A stretch of DNA of 64,000 bases from Merluccius polli. Its lineage: Eukaryota; Chordata; Actinopteri; Gadiformes; Merlucciidae. The notes under the pieces were generated by a model. The model was not told the origin of the DNA and searched no databases. It saw nothing but the letters and a program-made list of their open reading frames with translations. How positions within the stretch are numbered: position 1 is the first letter of the stretch; each line of letters opens with the position of its first letter. The DNA is taken from the NCBI GenBank assembly GCA_030340625.1, contig JAOPHQ010003127.1:1138501-1202500 (forward strand), written 5' to 3'. Of this stretch, positions 1 through 12,249 are shown piece by piece. Position numbers and translations under genes: made by a program.

Positions 1-290
1 TTACGTTTGTGGCAGGCGGCTCACGCTAAATGCTCTTCGGCAGAATCGGCACAACAAAGTCATTCTGACAAATAATATTGGTAAGGAATGATTTAGTGAA
101 GCCAGGAGAGGCAGTTGCAATGGGTAACCTATTTGTTTCTGCTTGTGAATTACAACAAGTGATGCTTGTTGATTGATGTTATGCACCTTCTCCCTGTACA
201 TAGTAGACTGTTTAGAGCAAAACAGACTCCACCCTACCTGAGTGACTGTATAATGGAGTGTATGCTTTCTACTCTTTCCTGTTCTTTCAG

Positions 291-1356
291 AAAGTCAAGA
301 TACACCTGTTACAGCTGAAGGGCCAACTGGCTGTGAGTATTATTGAGTTGAAATTGTTCTGAAAACTGAAGAAAAAAGTTATTCATGTGAGCGTTGATCA
401 TTTAATTCCTGTTGATTCCTCATGCATAAAATAATTGATTCATTGATTTATGAATTGCTCTTTGGGCAAAATGTGAAAATGTTTATTGTAAACTTTGATA
501 CTTTTTTTGTTTTGTAAATTGGAAATCCAAATAGATAGTGCTAGAATTCAAGTGCTGTCATTGTATTTGCAGGATTTGATGAATAAAGTGCGCTCAGACA
601 CCCTTTTAGACATGAGCATCGAGAAAAGCCGTGTCAAAGAAATGGTAAGTAGTATGCGCAATGGAAAAGAGCAGTTACCTGTTTATTCTTCCTTCAACAT
701 ACCTTCTCTTAGTTCTTGCTGGTAAACATTTGAGACTTGTTTTTCCTTATTGTTTAGAAAGCACAGTATGAGAAGAAGCTCTTGGAAACGCGGACAGATA
801 TAATGGAAATGGTATGTACATCAATGAGACGTGTTATCCCGCACACGTACAGCTGTATATCTGGTTGTTATGCCATTGTTTTGTCATTTGGTGTGCATTT
901 TTGCTGCTTATAGAATGCAGAGCACGATTGCCATTTGACCCAGACCAACATGAAAATAGACACAGAGGTGGCAGGTCTGAAAACTATGTTGGAATCACAC
1001 AAATTGGACACGATCAAATACCTTGCAGGTAGGACAATGCCACAGTTCTTATCGACTATCCAGCCTTATCTCAATCTTTACTTTTAATTATGAATGTATG
1101 TCATTTGTTGATTCTTGTCCTCCACATATGGTGTTATGAGTACTTTATATAGAATTGATCTATCTATATATGTCATTGGGATTGAAATGCAATGGCGCTA
1201 CCCATTAAGGGATTTTATTGACTGATCATATTAGAATGATTATTTGACAATTTATTTGAGAAAACATTTTATGAATGGCGATTTTTGTTCTATCCTTTAG
1301 GTTCAGTGTTCACCTGTCTCACTGTCGTCTTGGGTTTTTATCGCATTTGGATGTAA
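291..1356 (+). CDS. mcur1: MCUR1/CCDC90-family mitochondrial coiled-coil membrane protein, 3' exons only
   Basis: Five coding exons join in frame: 291-332, 573-644, 758-811, 914-1028 and 1301-1356, each bounded by AG and GT and ending at TAA 1354-1356. The joined segment (about 112 residues) is a charged helical coiled coil, then a short hydrophobic stretch (YLAGSVFTCLTVVLGFY) and a four-residue tail RIWM. In the MCUR1/CCDC90 family a coiled coil followed by a C-terminal transmembrane helix anchors the protein in the mitochondrial inner membrane. MCUR1 is described as a regulator of the calcium uniporter. The family is clear. MCUR1 rather than CCDC90B is chosen because the anchor reads LAGS with a GLKTMLESHKLD lead-in; this rests on memory of the human proteins. 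The 5' exons lie outside the window or were not recognised; nothing before 291 could be joined in phase. Confidence 0.75.
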
Positions 1357-3293
1357 ACAAAACCGCAACACTTCCACTGGATTCCATTTCAATGTGTTTC
1401 AATTATGTTAATGCATTCATCAACACACCCCAGTTTCCACTGCAAAAGTACACCTTTTACTTGATGTCTCTCGCCTCTATATGGAGACCAGGTTTGTCTC
1501 CAGTTCGCTAGATTCTGTTACTGCACACTGAAGACGACGTGCATGGTCTGGCTCTCCTTGAAAATGACTGGAAAATATTGCACTGTATTGACTATCGTAG
1601 GAACAGGTTAGCCCCATTTCTGACCCAACACATTATCAAACTCCTTTGGGTCACACGGTCATCCCATTGAATGCAAGTAAATGTGATGTTGACATACTTC
1701 CCGGGGTTGCAACAGGCTTTTAAAGATATGCTGAGGATCCGCATGTATGTCCTTATCCTACCCGGTGGGGTAGTTTGTTTATCTAGTATGTATTTAGTGT
1801 ATTTAGCCATTGTTTTTGCTTACAAAAAAATAGTATTTCGCTTATTAAAAACGGCACAACCCATTAATAAGCAGTACAATGTAAACTGGTTGTTCTTCTT
1901 TAAAAGTTTTTCAACTCGGATAAACAAACTAACCAACTGGGTAAGATAAGGACATACAGCATATATTTAAGATGTACTTGTTACCGAAAGGGTTTCAATG
2001 GGATGACCGTGTGACCCAACAGAGTATGATCATATTCCAAAGTTGATTTGTCTTCAGCTTTGACAACACAGGGAAGAATGTTGATTCCCCCCCCCCCCCC
2101 CCTGCTCTAATGGGTGCCGCTACAGCACTATAGATTTGTCTGCACAGACCAAATTGAATGAGAGAGCATGAGTCCCTGGGTCGATTTAGTCGTGGATGGA
2201 TTGGTTTTATTCTATAGACATTTGGTAACTTGCATACATTTGACCCAAAGCAAAAAGCATGCAGTACAAAGTCACATAGTGGAGCTTTAAAATCTCACAT
2301 TCTTTACTTAAATGTAGTACATTAATATTGTCTCAGGAATTCAAGTGATGTTCATAACCTTAGCTAAAACAACAAAAAGTGTTTATTTCAGACAAACTAC
2401 TGCAAGAGAATTTCCTCCCATGTGGTGTCATAACCTGAAGTATATTATTTGTTATGGTCATACATTTGTTGTCATAAAATTGTCAAGAAATGTGCTTTTT
2501 TTTTTATTGTATTCCAAATGTGTGATGTATTTTGTTCACAATGGACATTACGTATTGATTTGGAAAATGTAAACCTGTGCATTAAATGGTATATCAGAAA
2601 GGTACATCGGTAGATGTACCTACCTCAAATATTACTAAATTAAATGGATTGAACTGTGTTGTGTGGTTTTTGATTCCAACTATTTGTAGCAATGAGACCC
2701 AACTGGTTTGGTTTCGACAGTGTTTAGCGGACTTTCATTTTGAAAATACAAACAGGAAGTAGTCATACTATCGATGTGTGTGTCGTAGAGCTACACGTGT
2801 GTAGCAGCTAACTATTCAAGTCACTGCATCCACGTTTTACTTTGTTATATTAGATTATTGCAAAACCTTTTTTGTTCCCGTTCTCTGAATAGGCGTGTAA
2901 TGACTCGGATATTTAAAGTCAACTTTGTGAGGTGGAATTATTAACGAACTGACTCCATAACAAGCTAACTCAGCCAAGGTAAATGCATACAGTTTGTTTT
3001 GCCTGTATGTATCAATGGCTGTCGTCTCTAATCTAAACAAAACGTTAATGTAAAACAGCCAGGGGACCAACTGTTCATTAACAATGTTATTGTACGAACC
3101 TACCTGTTTAGATTAAGTTGCTAATATAAGTGACGAGTTTCCTCTACCTTGGTTAATAGTCTTCAGTGACTCTTGTGACAGCATCTTAATTGGGTCGTTA
3201 TGAGGCTCCGTCAGTCTTTAACAATAACCACAGTAATATTTTTCTAACCCTTTTTAAAGGTGTTTTTTTGTGTCCCTAATATTCACAGTCACG
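1357..3293. other. Intergenic region: mcur1 3' region and dph2 upstream region
   Basis: No coding exon is supported here. The stretch holds the mcur1 3' untranslated region, a foldback element (1630-2035), a run of 16 C (2087-2102) and the presumed dph2 promoter, which shows no TATA box that I could place with confidence. Confidence 0.6.
1630..2035. repeat. Foldback (inverted-repeat) element, MITE-like
   Basis: A 24-base segment at 1648-1671 (starting GGGTCACACGG) is exactly repeated in reverse complement at 1994-2017. A second paired block follows further in: TGTATGTCCTTATC near 1744 against its complement near 1945-1960. Weaker pairing continues outside the 24-bp core. No target duplication was recognised and there is no coding content, so this is a non-autonomous hairpin element of unknown family. 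Confidence 0.7.
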
Positions 3294-5258
3294 ATGACAG
3301 ATGCTTTTAGCAGCAACTCGGAGGCGGTGCTCCAGCGTGGGGTGGATGTGACGTCACGGAGAGACACCCCCTCGGAGGACATCGAGGAGCAGTATCAGAT
3401 CAGAAATACATGCGACTTCATCAATCACAACGGTTTTCAAAAAGTAGGCAGTGGCACGTTGGTTTACTCTAGAGACATTCAAAGCAAGACAACGCCCCTG
3501 GAGGGACTTGGGTTGTAAACTGGCTTTGTTCAAGTTGACAATCATCTTTTTCATTTCATGGCCACAGGTTGCACTACAGTTTCCAGATGAAGTGCTGGTG
3601 GACTCGGTTCCCATTGCCATCGAGTTAGAGAGACATACTTCAGCCAAGCTGTTCATACTGGGAGACACATCCTATGGCAGGTATAGGCTCTTGCAGAGAA
3701 AGAAAGCAAATGGGCTGTGCGTGTTGGGGATATGTTATGTTGCAGTGTTTACCCGCTGTGCTACCTTCCACCTACATGGTGATGACTTGCCGTTAGCGAG
3801 TCTGCGAATAAGAGTCGTCTGGTTATGATTGAATAATGAAGACTTTTCTCTCTGCAATGTTGTGAGAAAAGGAGAAGAAAGATATTTTTCGCAACCAGCA
3901 GCAGAACAACACATCCCGCATTGTGCTGGATGGCGGTGTTAACATGGTGGGGGTCTTTCCAGCTGCTGTGTAGATGAGGTGGCGGCCGAGCACGTGGGAG
4001 CCGACTGCATCGTGCACTACGGCCGCACCTGCCTCAGCCCCACCACACGCCTGCCCCTCCTGTACGTGTTCCAGAGGAGACCCGTGGACCTGGAGAAGTG
4101 CGCCGCTGCCTTCAGGGACCTCTACCCCGACACGCAGAGTCACGTGGTCGTCCTGTATGATGTCAACTACGCTCACATCATCGGTAGGCTCATCATTTCG
4201 TCATCGGTAGGCTCATCAATTCAAGGTTTTTTTTCATTGAGGTCATTCCATTGGAAATGTCAAAACCGCTTAGATGAAACAAAGTGTCATAAATAATGCA
4301 GGGGATAATGCTGCCGTAGTCCAATGTATTTTCATTTTCTCCAAATGGAGAAAGGGGTAATACTGTAAACTTTCAGAAGGAGTAAAGAAACACCCCCCTC
4401 CCACCCATGTGTAGGAGATTCCTTACACTTAGGTCCATGTCACGACCGCTTGACACGCCAATCTCATCCTTTTGAATGAAACTAAAACACCCGATGACTT
4501 CTCTCACACAGATGACCTCCTGGCACTCCTCGGCCCCGACTATCCCAACATGGTCACCTCGACGCTCCTGCTAGACCATTGCCATGGTAACAGAGAACAG
4601 CCATCCGAGGGCCCTGAGGACCCCAGCGAGTCGGACAGAGAGGACGGCTGTCGGGTCGTCCGTCAGTTTGGCAGGCGACTCGTCCTGAAGGCTGGCCTGG
4701 GCCTCCAGGACTACGCCGTGTATTTCATCGGCCCCGAGGGGGCTGCACTGCGTAACTTCATGATGACCTGGAACCGCTGCCTCTTCTCTACGTTCCAGCC
4801 CTCCACTGCCACCGGCTGTGCCGAGTCACTGTCAGTCAACCGGGCCCTGATGAAGCGCTACTATTCCATCGAGCGGGCGAAGGACGCGGCCGTGGTCGGC
4901 ATCCTAGTGGGTACACTGGGCGTGGCCGACTACCTGGCCATCATCCAGCAGCTTAAGGAGACCATCCGCAGGGCGGGCAAGAAGAGCTACATGTTTGCCA
5001 TGGGCAAGCTGAACGTGGCCAAGCTGGCCAACTTCCTGGAGATCGACGTGTTTGTGTTGATCGCCTGCCCTGAGAACTCGCTGCTGGACTCCAGCGACTT
5101 CTACAAGCCCGTGGTGACCCCCTTTGAGATGGAGGTGGCCTGCAACCACAACAGGGAGTGGTCCAACGACTATGTGACCGACTTCCGCAGCCTCCTGCCA
5201 GGTCTGCTGGGCCTCTTTATTATACATCAAAATAATCAAAATATGAAAATTATTTGAC

Positions 5259-5343
<85 letters not shown>

Positions 5344-6532
5344 AAATATGTATTTGACATATGCATAACTGTTGCATTAAATGTTAACATATATGTGCAT
5401 CACCCTGTCAAGGTTTTTTTGCATATACATATACATTATCCTGGTTATTAAATGGCTACTTGATTTTATTGCTTCTGCTAAAAAAGGTTCTACAAAAAGA
5501 GTCTGTTAGATTCTATGGTTGGAAATAGCGTCCATAGTAACAAAATAGCGCCCATAGTAACGATCTGTTATTCATAACAGCAGTCTGCTATTCAGAAATA
5601 ACAGACCGTAACAAAGCATAATGTAATAAATGTATATAACCAGTTTAATTGTAAAGCATGATGGGTAGCTTAATTGCAGTATGCTGTTAATAGTCCTCTT
5701 TACACCTCCAATCTGCTCTGCTCCAGGTGGGCGGAGTCATGTGGCGCTGGCCAATGAGCAGGAGGCTGGCGAGGAGACGGACGTGTCCCTCATAACTGGA
5801 GCTCTGCGGAAGCAAGGCCTGTCGTGTGAAGAGGCTGCGGTTCCCTCCACGGAGCCCTCCTCCCTAGTCCTGAGGAACCAGTCACTTACTGTGGCCAACA
5901 CCAACTCAGCAGGTACTGGAAGCACCTCGAGACCAAACAGTGTTTTGTTTTTGTTGAGTGGTCAATGTCTTGGCTAGGATGCATTTTTAACTCATCAACA
6001 TTATGGAGATACTTTCGTTTTAAAGAAATATCATGTTTCATCCTCCCTTGTTCACTGCCATTCATGATAAAACATTACCATGATGAGACACCCAGAGACA
6101 CTGCAACACCGTACAATAAAAATGGTGTGATGCAGATCATTGTAGATGTAGGTTTTGTAGTAATCTGAATGCAAACTAAAATGTTTGTAGTAGATTGCAA
6201 ATGTTGAGATAAATCTACAATCACAGTGCATTTAATTTAATTTTTAATTTGTGGCTGGCTCGTGGTCGAGTGGGTTTATATGAGCACAATTGGGCCTTAT
6301 TACAGATGCTAAACACCTGAGTTCATTTATGTATTTTTGGCTATATTCTGGCAGTAATAGAGCGAGATGCACTTTCTCAATGTGTCTCTCTCTGTGCTGT
6401 GCAGCGGGGTTCCTGGCGGGCCGCAGCTGGCAGGGCCTGGAGAGGAAGCTGGGGGAGACGCCGGTGGTCAAGGCTGTGGAGGGCAGGAGGGGCATCGCCA
6501 TCGCCTATGAGGGCGAAGGGAAGTCCTCGTGA
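3294..6532 (+). CDS. dph2: Diphthamide biosynthesis protein DPH2 (2-(3-amino-3-carboxypropyl)histidine synthase subunit 2)
   Basis: Six exons join in frame: 3294-3443, 3568-3680, 3963-4183, 4512-5201, 5727-5912 and 6405-6532, giving 495 residues (human DPH2 is 489). DPH1-DPH2 is an iron-sulfur enzyme that moves the 3-amino-3-carboxypropyl group from S-adenosylmethionine to a histidine of elongation factor 2, the first step of diphthamide synthesis in the cytosol. Family landmarks: ALQFPDEVL and FILGDTSYGSCCVDE (paired cysteines at residues 89-90, created across the exon 2/3 junction), AKLANFLEIDVFVLIACPENS (the second conserved cysteine), DVSLITG, and the C-terminal RSWQGLE and VEGRRGIAIAYE. 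The start is the ATG that gives MTDAFSSNSEA, matching the family N-terminus. Intron 4 carries a long AT tract. The gene converges on ncf2. Identification is near certain. Confidence 0.96.
4176..4218 (+). repeat. Tandem duplication of the dph2 exon 3 splice donor
   Basis: The sequence TCATCGGTAGGCTCATCA at the end of exon 3 is repeated 23 bases downstream, so a second identical donor lies at 4206/4207. Using it would add 23 bases and shift the frame. The upstream donor keeps the conserved join HIID. Confidence 0.7.
5256..5342. repeat. (AT)n microsatellite in dph2 intron 4
   Basis: An uninterrupted alternating AT run of about 75 bases, flanked by inverted copies of ATTTGACATAT, so the whole tract can form a cruciform. 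Confidence 0.95.
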
Positions 6533-6636
6533 TGACTCGGCCCTTTCACATCTCTTCATTGCACGTCTTATTTAATGGCTGTTTCACCTCGAGGTAGCTT
6601 GCCCCTTAAACATGATCTGCCCTTTTTTTGTTCATA

Positions 6637-6746
6637 TTTGAAATAATTGCAACACAGTGTGATGGTTGTCTACAGTTGGCATTCTGGGACAGGGTACAGA
6701 ATGCCAACTGTAGACAACCATCACACTGTGTTGCCATTATTTCAAA
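6637..6746. repeat. Near-perfect 49-bp inverted repeat in the dph2 3' region
   Basis: The left arm 6637-6685 and right arm 6698-6746 are reverse complements with a single mismatch (T versus G). They are separated by a 12-base loop, GGGACAGGGTAC. The hairpin begins 104 bases after the dph2 stop codon and ends 52 bases before an AATAAA signal (6798-6803), so it is probably transcribed in the dph2 3' untranslated region. It could equally be a tiny MITE relic. Confidence 0.93.
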
Positions 6747-6797
6747 TGACTGTTCTATCAAACACTTAAAAAACTGTTATTTGAAGGCACTTATTAA

Positions 6798-6803
6798 AAT
6801 AAA
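6798..6803 (+). terminator. Candidate polyadenylation signal of dph2
   Basis: AATAAA 266 bases past the dph2 stop. A second AATAAA lies at 6980-6985. Which one is used cannot be told from sequence. Confidence 0.5.
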
Positions 6804-6832
6804 CCAATGTAGACTGAGCAAAGGAGCCATAG

Positions 6833-6838
6833 TTTATT
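6833..6838 (-). terminator. Candidate polyadenylation signal of ncf2
   Basis: TTTATT on the plus strand reads AATAAA on the minus strand, 265 bases beyond the ncf2 stop. The 3' ends of dph2 and ncf2 converge here and their transcripts may overlap. Confidence 0.4.
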
Positions 6839-7102
6839 GTTCAAAACATGCGTGCCATTTCAATGCGACAGTGGTGCTTGTGTCCGTGACATACATTGAG
6901 AAATAAGTGAATGCAAATAATATGACTTGCATTATGTAACACAGCTCCTCTACAGAGCCCTGTTTGAGCAGATAAGCTTAATAAACATGGAGAATGAATT
7001 CCATAGAAATACATCTGTATGTTCACTCAGTTGAGTCTTACAGAAGGTATTACTTGCACTAATAGCCAAACAGTAATGACACAGAACTCTTACAGCACGT
7101 GG

Positions 7103-10100
7103 TTATTTGGCGTCCACAGGAACTTCCACAAAGGCTGCAGGAAATATACCAGTTTCTCCATTGCACTGCCCTTCAAACCAGTCCTGATTCACTAAAGAAA
7201 TAGAATAATTAATAGTGATTAAAACTCGCGTTTTAAAAATAAACGTTGTTTATTTATTCCCAGGATAAACAAAAGTTTACCTGCACGTCACGTTTTTGTG
7301 CCTTACCTTTAGTGAGGAGTAGGATGGTATCTCCTTGGTTAAAGGTGAGATCCTCTAGGTTTGTGGACTCGTAGGAATAAAGCGCTATAACATGCATCTG
7401 CACCCCTGGATTATTGTCTTTTAATGGCTAGCAATACAAAATGTGACAAGTTAGTTCACACCTCGTCAACCTTTCCCCCCTGCTTAAATTCCCTTCAAAC
7501 ACAGTGACTAGTAGGGGTGGGGAAAAAATCTATTTATTGAAGTATTTGGATATAATTTTGTTTTTACAGTATGTTTGTTTTCACATTAAATGCATACAAG
7601 AAGTGCACTACATCAATAGTAGCATGCAACTTCCCCTTAAACCCTCCCAGTATAGCAATGATGCTGCTGAAATAAAAGTAAAAAAGACTGACTGACAGAA
7701 AGACTGACTGACTGACATGTGACGTGCATTGTTTTTGGAAATATGCCCCATGATATACGCAATAAATCTTAATATCACAATACTTTTAGAATCGCAATAC
7801 TTAAAAAATGCAATATATATCGAATCGTCACCCAAGTATCGTGATAGTATCAAATCGGGCAATAAACAGTCACCCCAGCCCTAGTAACTAGTGATGATCA
7901 GCATGATGAAGCCACCTACCTCCTCCTTGATGTCACACCAAAGAGTGATTCGTCCACAGTTGGCACTGCTCCAGATACCCTGCATATCTGTGCTAGCATC
8001 CATTACCGTTAGTCCAGCTGCCGGGGACGTAGAACTGAAAAATGTTTGTTTCAATGGATGTATTAAACAGGGTTACCACACTAGAGGGGAAACCTGGGAA
8101 TTTTTGGATTTTGAAAATGCTGATTTCCAAACAGAGGTCATTATTGTATACAAAGGGTTGTAATTGTATTTTTTCTCATCACTGTATTTCACATTGAATG
8201 TTTGTACCCTATAGTAATTTGGCTACAGGTGATGGAAGTCTAGATTCTATGAATATATGTTTGTATTTATAATCTAATGCACATTTTCTTGTGACACAAA
8301 CTTATAAAAGTAAGCCGAAACTTTTGCTTTTAGCACGTTTTGAGATGATCTCTGTGAAAAGCTGTGGAAACTGTTATTCAGGCGTAGTACCTTAAGGTGA
8401 TTTTATCTGCTGGCAGCAGCAGCTTCTTGCTAATCATCTCTGCCAGTGTAGCGTAGGGAGAACCACAGTCTATATAAAGGGCGAGGTTGAATGTGTAATG
8501 CACTTTCACAATGCATGCTGACTTTTCACCACCGTCTGCGGCCTAAGCAGAGAACGAGACATTGGTATCAGTTCTGAGGCAAGCACACATGACTTTACAT
8601 TGACTGAGAAAAAAAAAGTGAATAAGATTTGATTCGGCGTACCTCAGAGTTTGTGTTGTCTTCGCTGTTACTACTGGGATTTAGTACTAAAGAAGCAACA
8701 CTGGTTAACTTAAGAATGTACATTAAGAAGCTGTCCTGTAAAACTTAGATTCAAATATGGTATGGTTTAGCCATCTGAACAAACCGTATTATTGTGTTTT
8801 ACATATTTAAAGTATATATACCTGGTTTACTCTCCGTTCTAGTTGGTGCCTCTCGTCTTGGAGGGTCTGGTACATCGTTGCCTTGGCTGTTGCCATCCTA
8901 CATGGAGACAAATTAATATATATTCACTTAAAAACAATTGAAACCAATAGCCACACCTTGCACGCCATTGTGTAAACTATTACATTGTACAAAATAAAAT
9001 TAAAACATGCACAAACTGCCTCTGAGTACTTTGTACTTGTGTCAATGTTTTGTGATCGTGAATACATTCAACCATAAAAAGAGAAACTTCTGTGGGTGAT
9101 GCATGCTGCTTAAGAATCCAAGTCAACACTGCAGTAAACTACCAAACTACAAAATGTTAACTTACTTGATTTGGTTTGGAAGTCAAATTGATCTCCATCC
9201 GCTCCAGGTAATTGTGTGGAACCAGGCCTCTCTGTAAAATATAGGAAGTCGCTACAATTATTGGATTTTGGAGCCAAGTTACATTAGTGTACAAATAATT
9301 GTAGCACAAGCCATTATATGCTTCACTAGCCTAGTATACATTTATCAGGCTATTATAAAAAGTTGATTGTGGATGCCTATTGTGAGAAACAGCAATGACA
9401 TTTTTGCACAATAGTTGGGCATAAAGGTAATATTTTGTACGTACCCTTCCATTGAAGACAACTGATGCCCAATTGTCAGCGCCTTTCTGCAACACAAACA
9501 CTATATTTCCGGGCACCACTGCCAGCTCGCCACTCGTCTCGGGAACAAACTCAAATAGGACTATGTGGGGCTCTCCTTCAAAGGCTCTGTGGAGGCAGGA
9601 GATGCTAGTTGTGGTTGACAATATGGGCCGTGAGTCTTGGTGGATCACATTGCGGTCACGTGACATGATTTGTATAGAAGTGAAACAAATCTAATTTAAA
9701 AAGCCCACAAAAATCTGATTTAGGCCTCTATGGCCTGTGATGTGAACGTGGCCCTAAGGTCAAGGTCAAAAGGACCAGACTTGGGAGCAAAGGTTGCCCA
9801 AAGTAGTGCCTAATGCATTGTAACTGTATGATGTCAAACTTTTCACTCTTTTGTGTTATATTTAGCAGGAGGCTGGTCAGTTTATTTGTAGATTTATGCT
9901 TGTTTGGTTACAGTGTACCTAAGGACTTCTGGTGCTTTAGGACCAATAGGACCATCTTCCACCTACATGGAAACCAAAACACAGCTTCAAACATGGAAAT
10001 GTACATTTAACATGGCTTCAGTGAGCATGCATATGTAGTTTCAATTAACGTGAATCTGATTTTGTGAACCAAAATATATATATATATATATTTTACATTT

Positions 10101-12249
10101 TTTGGTAAACTTTGTATTAAAGACTGCGTGTACTTCACCTGGGGTTGTAATGGAGCAAAGCCAGAAAACTCATCTTGTGGAATAATGGAGGAAACCACCT
10201 GAGGAGTAAATAAAAACAGGCATCAAGTTATTTAAGAGGAACCAGACACTAAATTTAAACCAGGGGCTATGCCTCTCAAGTGATGTCATTTTCCATGACA
10301 ACTGATTTGGCTGTTAACACTTTGAGTAACTGCACACTTTTTTAAGTGAGTGGGTGCTGCTTTACAGGTCAATAAGGTAACCATATAAAGACTTAATTAG
10401 TGCAATCAATCAATGCTTATTTATTTCATTGAAGGAAGGAAAGAGATGGGTACCTTTGCTTTGCCCAAATAGTCTCTCTTCTCCAGCTCGGCCACATAAT
10501 GCTTATTCGGTCGGAACAGCGCTGTAGAGGAAACCACAGCTGGCTGGAATAGTTTCTGCTTCTGTTGGAGGAAAGAATGGCCCAAGCATTCATATATAAT
10601 ATATACATATTTTTTTATCAAACAGCCAGAGCTGAGGCGACGAGTACTGCAGCCTTACTACTATTGCTTAAACATTGCAACTGCTTTACTGTTCAAAGTG
10701 ATGTCACCACCAGGCACTAATGAATCAATTATGAGCCTATAATTTCACTTCTCATTTGACAAGTTTTTAGGTTCCACTTAAACGGTTGTATTTAGAGCAT
10801 TTGTTGTCTGTTCTGAATGTCAGACAGCTCAGCAGCTAAAGTAGTAGTAGTGGTATCGTATATAGTATATCTATGGAATGCCTCTGGAGGTCTTGGCAGG
10901 GGAAGTATACAGTGCTTAACTGACCAGTGTGGACTGCAGAGCTCTGTCGATGAGGTTAAGCTTGGACTCTGTCTTGTAGTTGAGTGCCGACACAAGATGC
11001 TCCCGGGCTTTCTCCCAGTGGCCCAGGTGAGCCTCGCTCAATGCCATGTTGTGTAGAACCTGAGTATGGAGAACATGTGAGAAGCCTGTGTATTGACATT
11101 GCAACTGTATTTTAAATTCATCATTGCATGATCAAAGTTTTAATATATTTTGTTTGTAGATCAGGGTGAAATGGTAATTTCAGGCGGGTTCATTGGTTGA
11201 TTATGTTGAATATGCAAAAGAAGTTCTTGAGCCATATGTTGAATTGTGTTCTGTAGTGGCCACTTCAATATTATTTGGAAATACTAACCTCACAGGCATG
11301 TAGTTTGTGTCTGAGACCAAGTGCTTTGTAATCTATGAGTTGGTTGCCCCTCAGCTCCTTGAATGCATGCTGAAAATCTGCAAAACTCTCCTCATACCTT
11401 GAAAAGGAGCAATTTGGTGAACTCGATTTCGTCCGTAACTCAAAATATAAATCACAAATGGATTTCGTGAAAATAATGAAGCAATATCACATGAGAGGGA
11501 GTGCTGTATTATACTGATTCACAGTCGTGCTGATATTCAGTATAACAGCACGCCCTTAAGTGTGATATTGCTTTTATACAACACAAACATTTCCTGTTAC
11601 CGCAGGCTGGCTGTATCGGTTATTACTAGAACAGCTGTAAAGTGGAGTGATTCATGTAGTTAAAAGTCCCAGTGCTGTTATCTGAATGTCAGCACTCATG
11701 GAACGCCTCTTGTCCAATCAAATGACTCGGTCGGAACTAACTGTTGTATAGTTGATAATAATATAGGGCCATACCTTTTCTTTTTGTAGAAGGTGATTCC
11801 TCTTTGAAAGAAGGCTACAGCCAAGTGTTCATCTTTGCCTATGCTTCTGTCAAACGCCTGACCAAGATTCAAATAGTGTTAACTTCCTCCAGAGGAAATG
11901 AGAAATAGAACACTTCTCTTTTCATTGTGACTTGCTATAATTATATTATAACAAAAGATGCCAAAAGCACACTTGTATTCAACTTTTCTTGAATCGTTAA
12001 ATGTTGAAAACAAAGTTTCCAGTTGTTTTTAATATATCCTGCTTTTGGGCAAAAGTGATAAATGGACAGACATACCTTCTCAGCAGCGTCTAATTCTTGG
12101 TTGATTAGATGGAGACAGCCAATGTTGAAATAGATTTTGGAGTTTGGTTCTTCAATAGAAACAAGGATCTCAAGAGCTTGGGACAGATGTGCCTTGTCAA
12201 CACAGGCTACAGCCTCATCCCATTGTCTCAGAGTGTCCAAAAAAGACAT
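7103..12249 (-). CDS. ncf2: Neutrophil cytosolic factor 2 (p67phox), NADPH oxidase activator
   Basis: Fifteen minus-strand exons join in frame: 12249-12076, 11857-11775, 11397-11289, 11059-10925, 10561-10454, 10198-10139, 9962-9919, 9586-9445, 9231-9166, 8897-8822, 8686-8643, 8542-8391, 8034-7920, 7427-7307 and 7191-7103. They give 505 residues (human 526). p67phox is the cytosolic subunit that, with Rac-GTP, switches on electron transfer by the phagocyte oxidase. Domains in order: four TPR repeats (about 1-155), activation segment with Val204, first SH3 (about 239-297, EFVPETSGELAVVPGN and DNWASVVFNG), PB1 (about 352-432, VKVHYTF) and C-terminal SH3 (about 447-503, ALYSYES and QDWFEG). Rac-contact residues known in human (S37, D67, H69, R102, D108) fall at the same positions. 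The 44-base exon 9962-9919 is inferred from phase and the PEVLR/AFEGEP join. Confidence 0.96.
7512..7883. mobile_element. hAT-like non-autonomous element in ncf2 intron 13
   Basis: Ends are TAGGGGTGGGG and the complement of TAGGGCTGGGG. The flanks GTGACTAG (7504-7511) and GTAACTAG (7884-7891) form an 8-bp target duplication with one difference. The interior holds a GACTGACT tandem stretch near 7686-7715 and no coding region. TIR type and 8-bp duplication fit the hAT superfamily. Confidence 0.75.
11478..11578. repeat. Imperfect hairpin element in ncf2 intron 2
   Basis: AAGCAATATCACA near 11480 pairs with TGTGATATTGCTT near 11560, and AGTGCTGT pairs with ACAGCAC further in, giving imperfect arms of about 37 bases. 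It is a short MITE-like repeat. Confidence 0.6.

Noticed and set aside
1..80. Possible upstream MCUR1-family exon ending at GTAAGG near 75
   Set aside because: The only open frame does not resemble the family and its phase does not fit the exon at 291.
4904..5260. Minus-strand open frame opposite dph2 exon 4
   Set aside because: Antisense of a conserved exon; no start context or family match.
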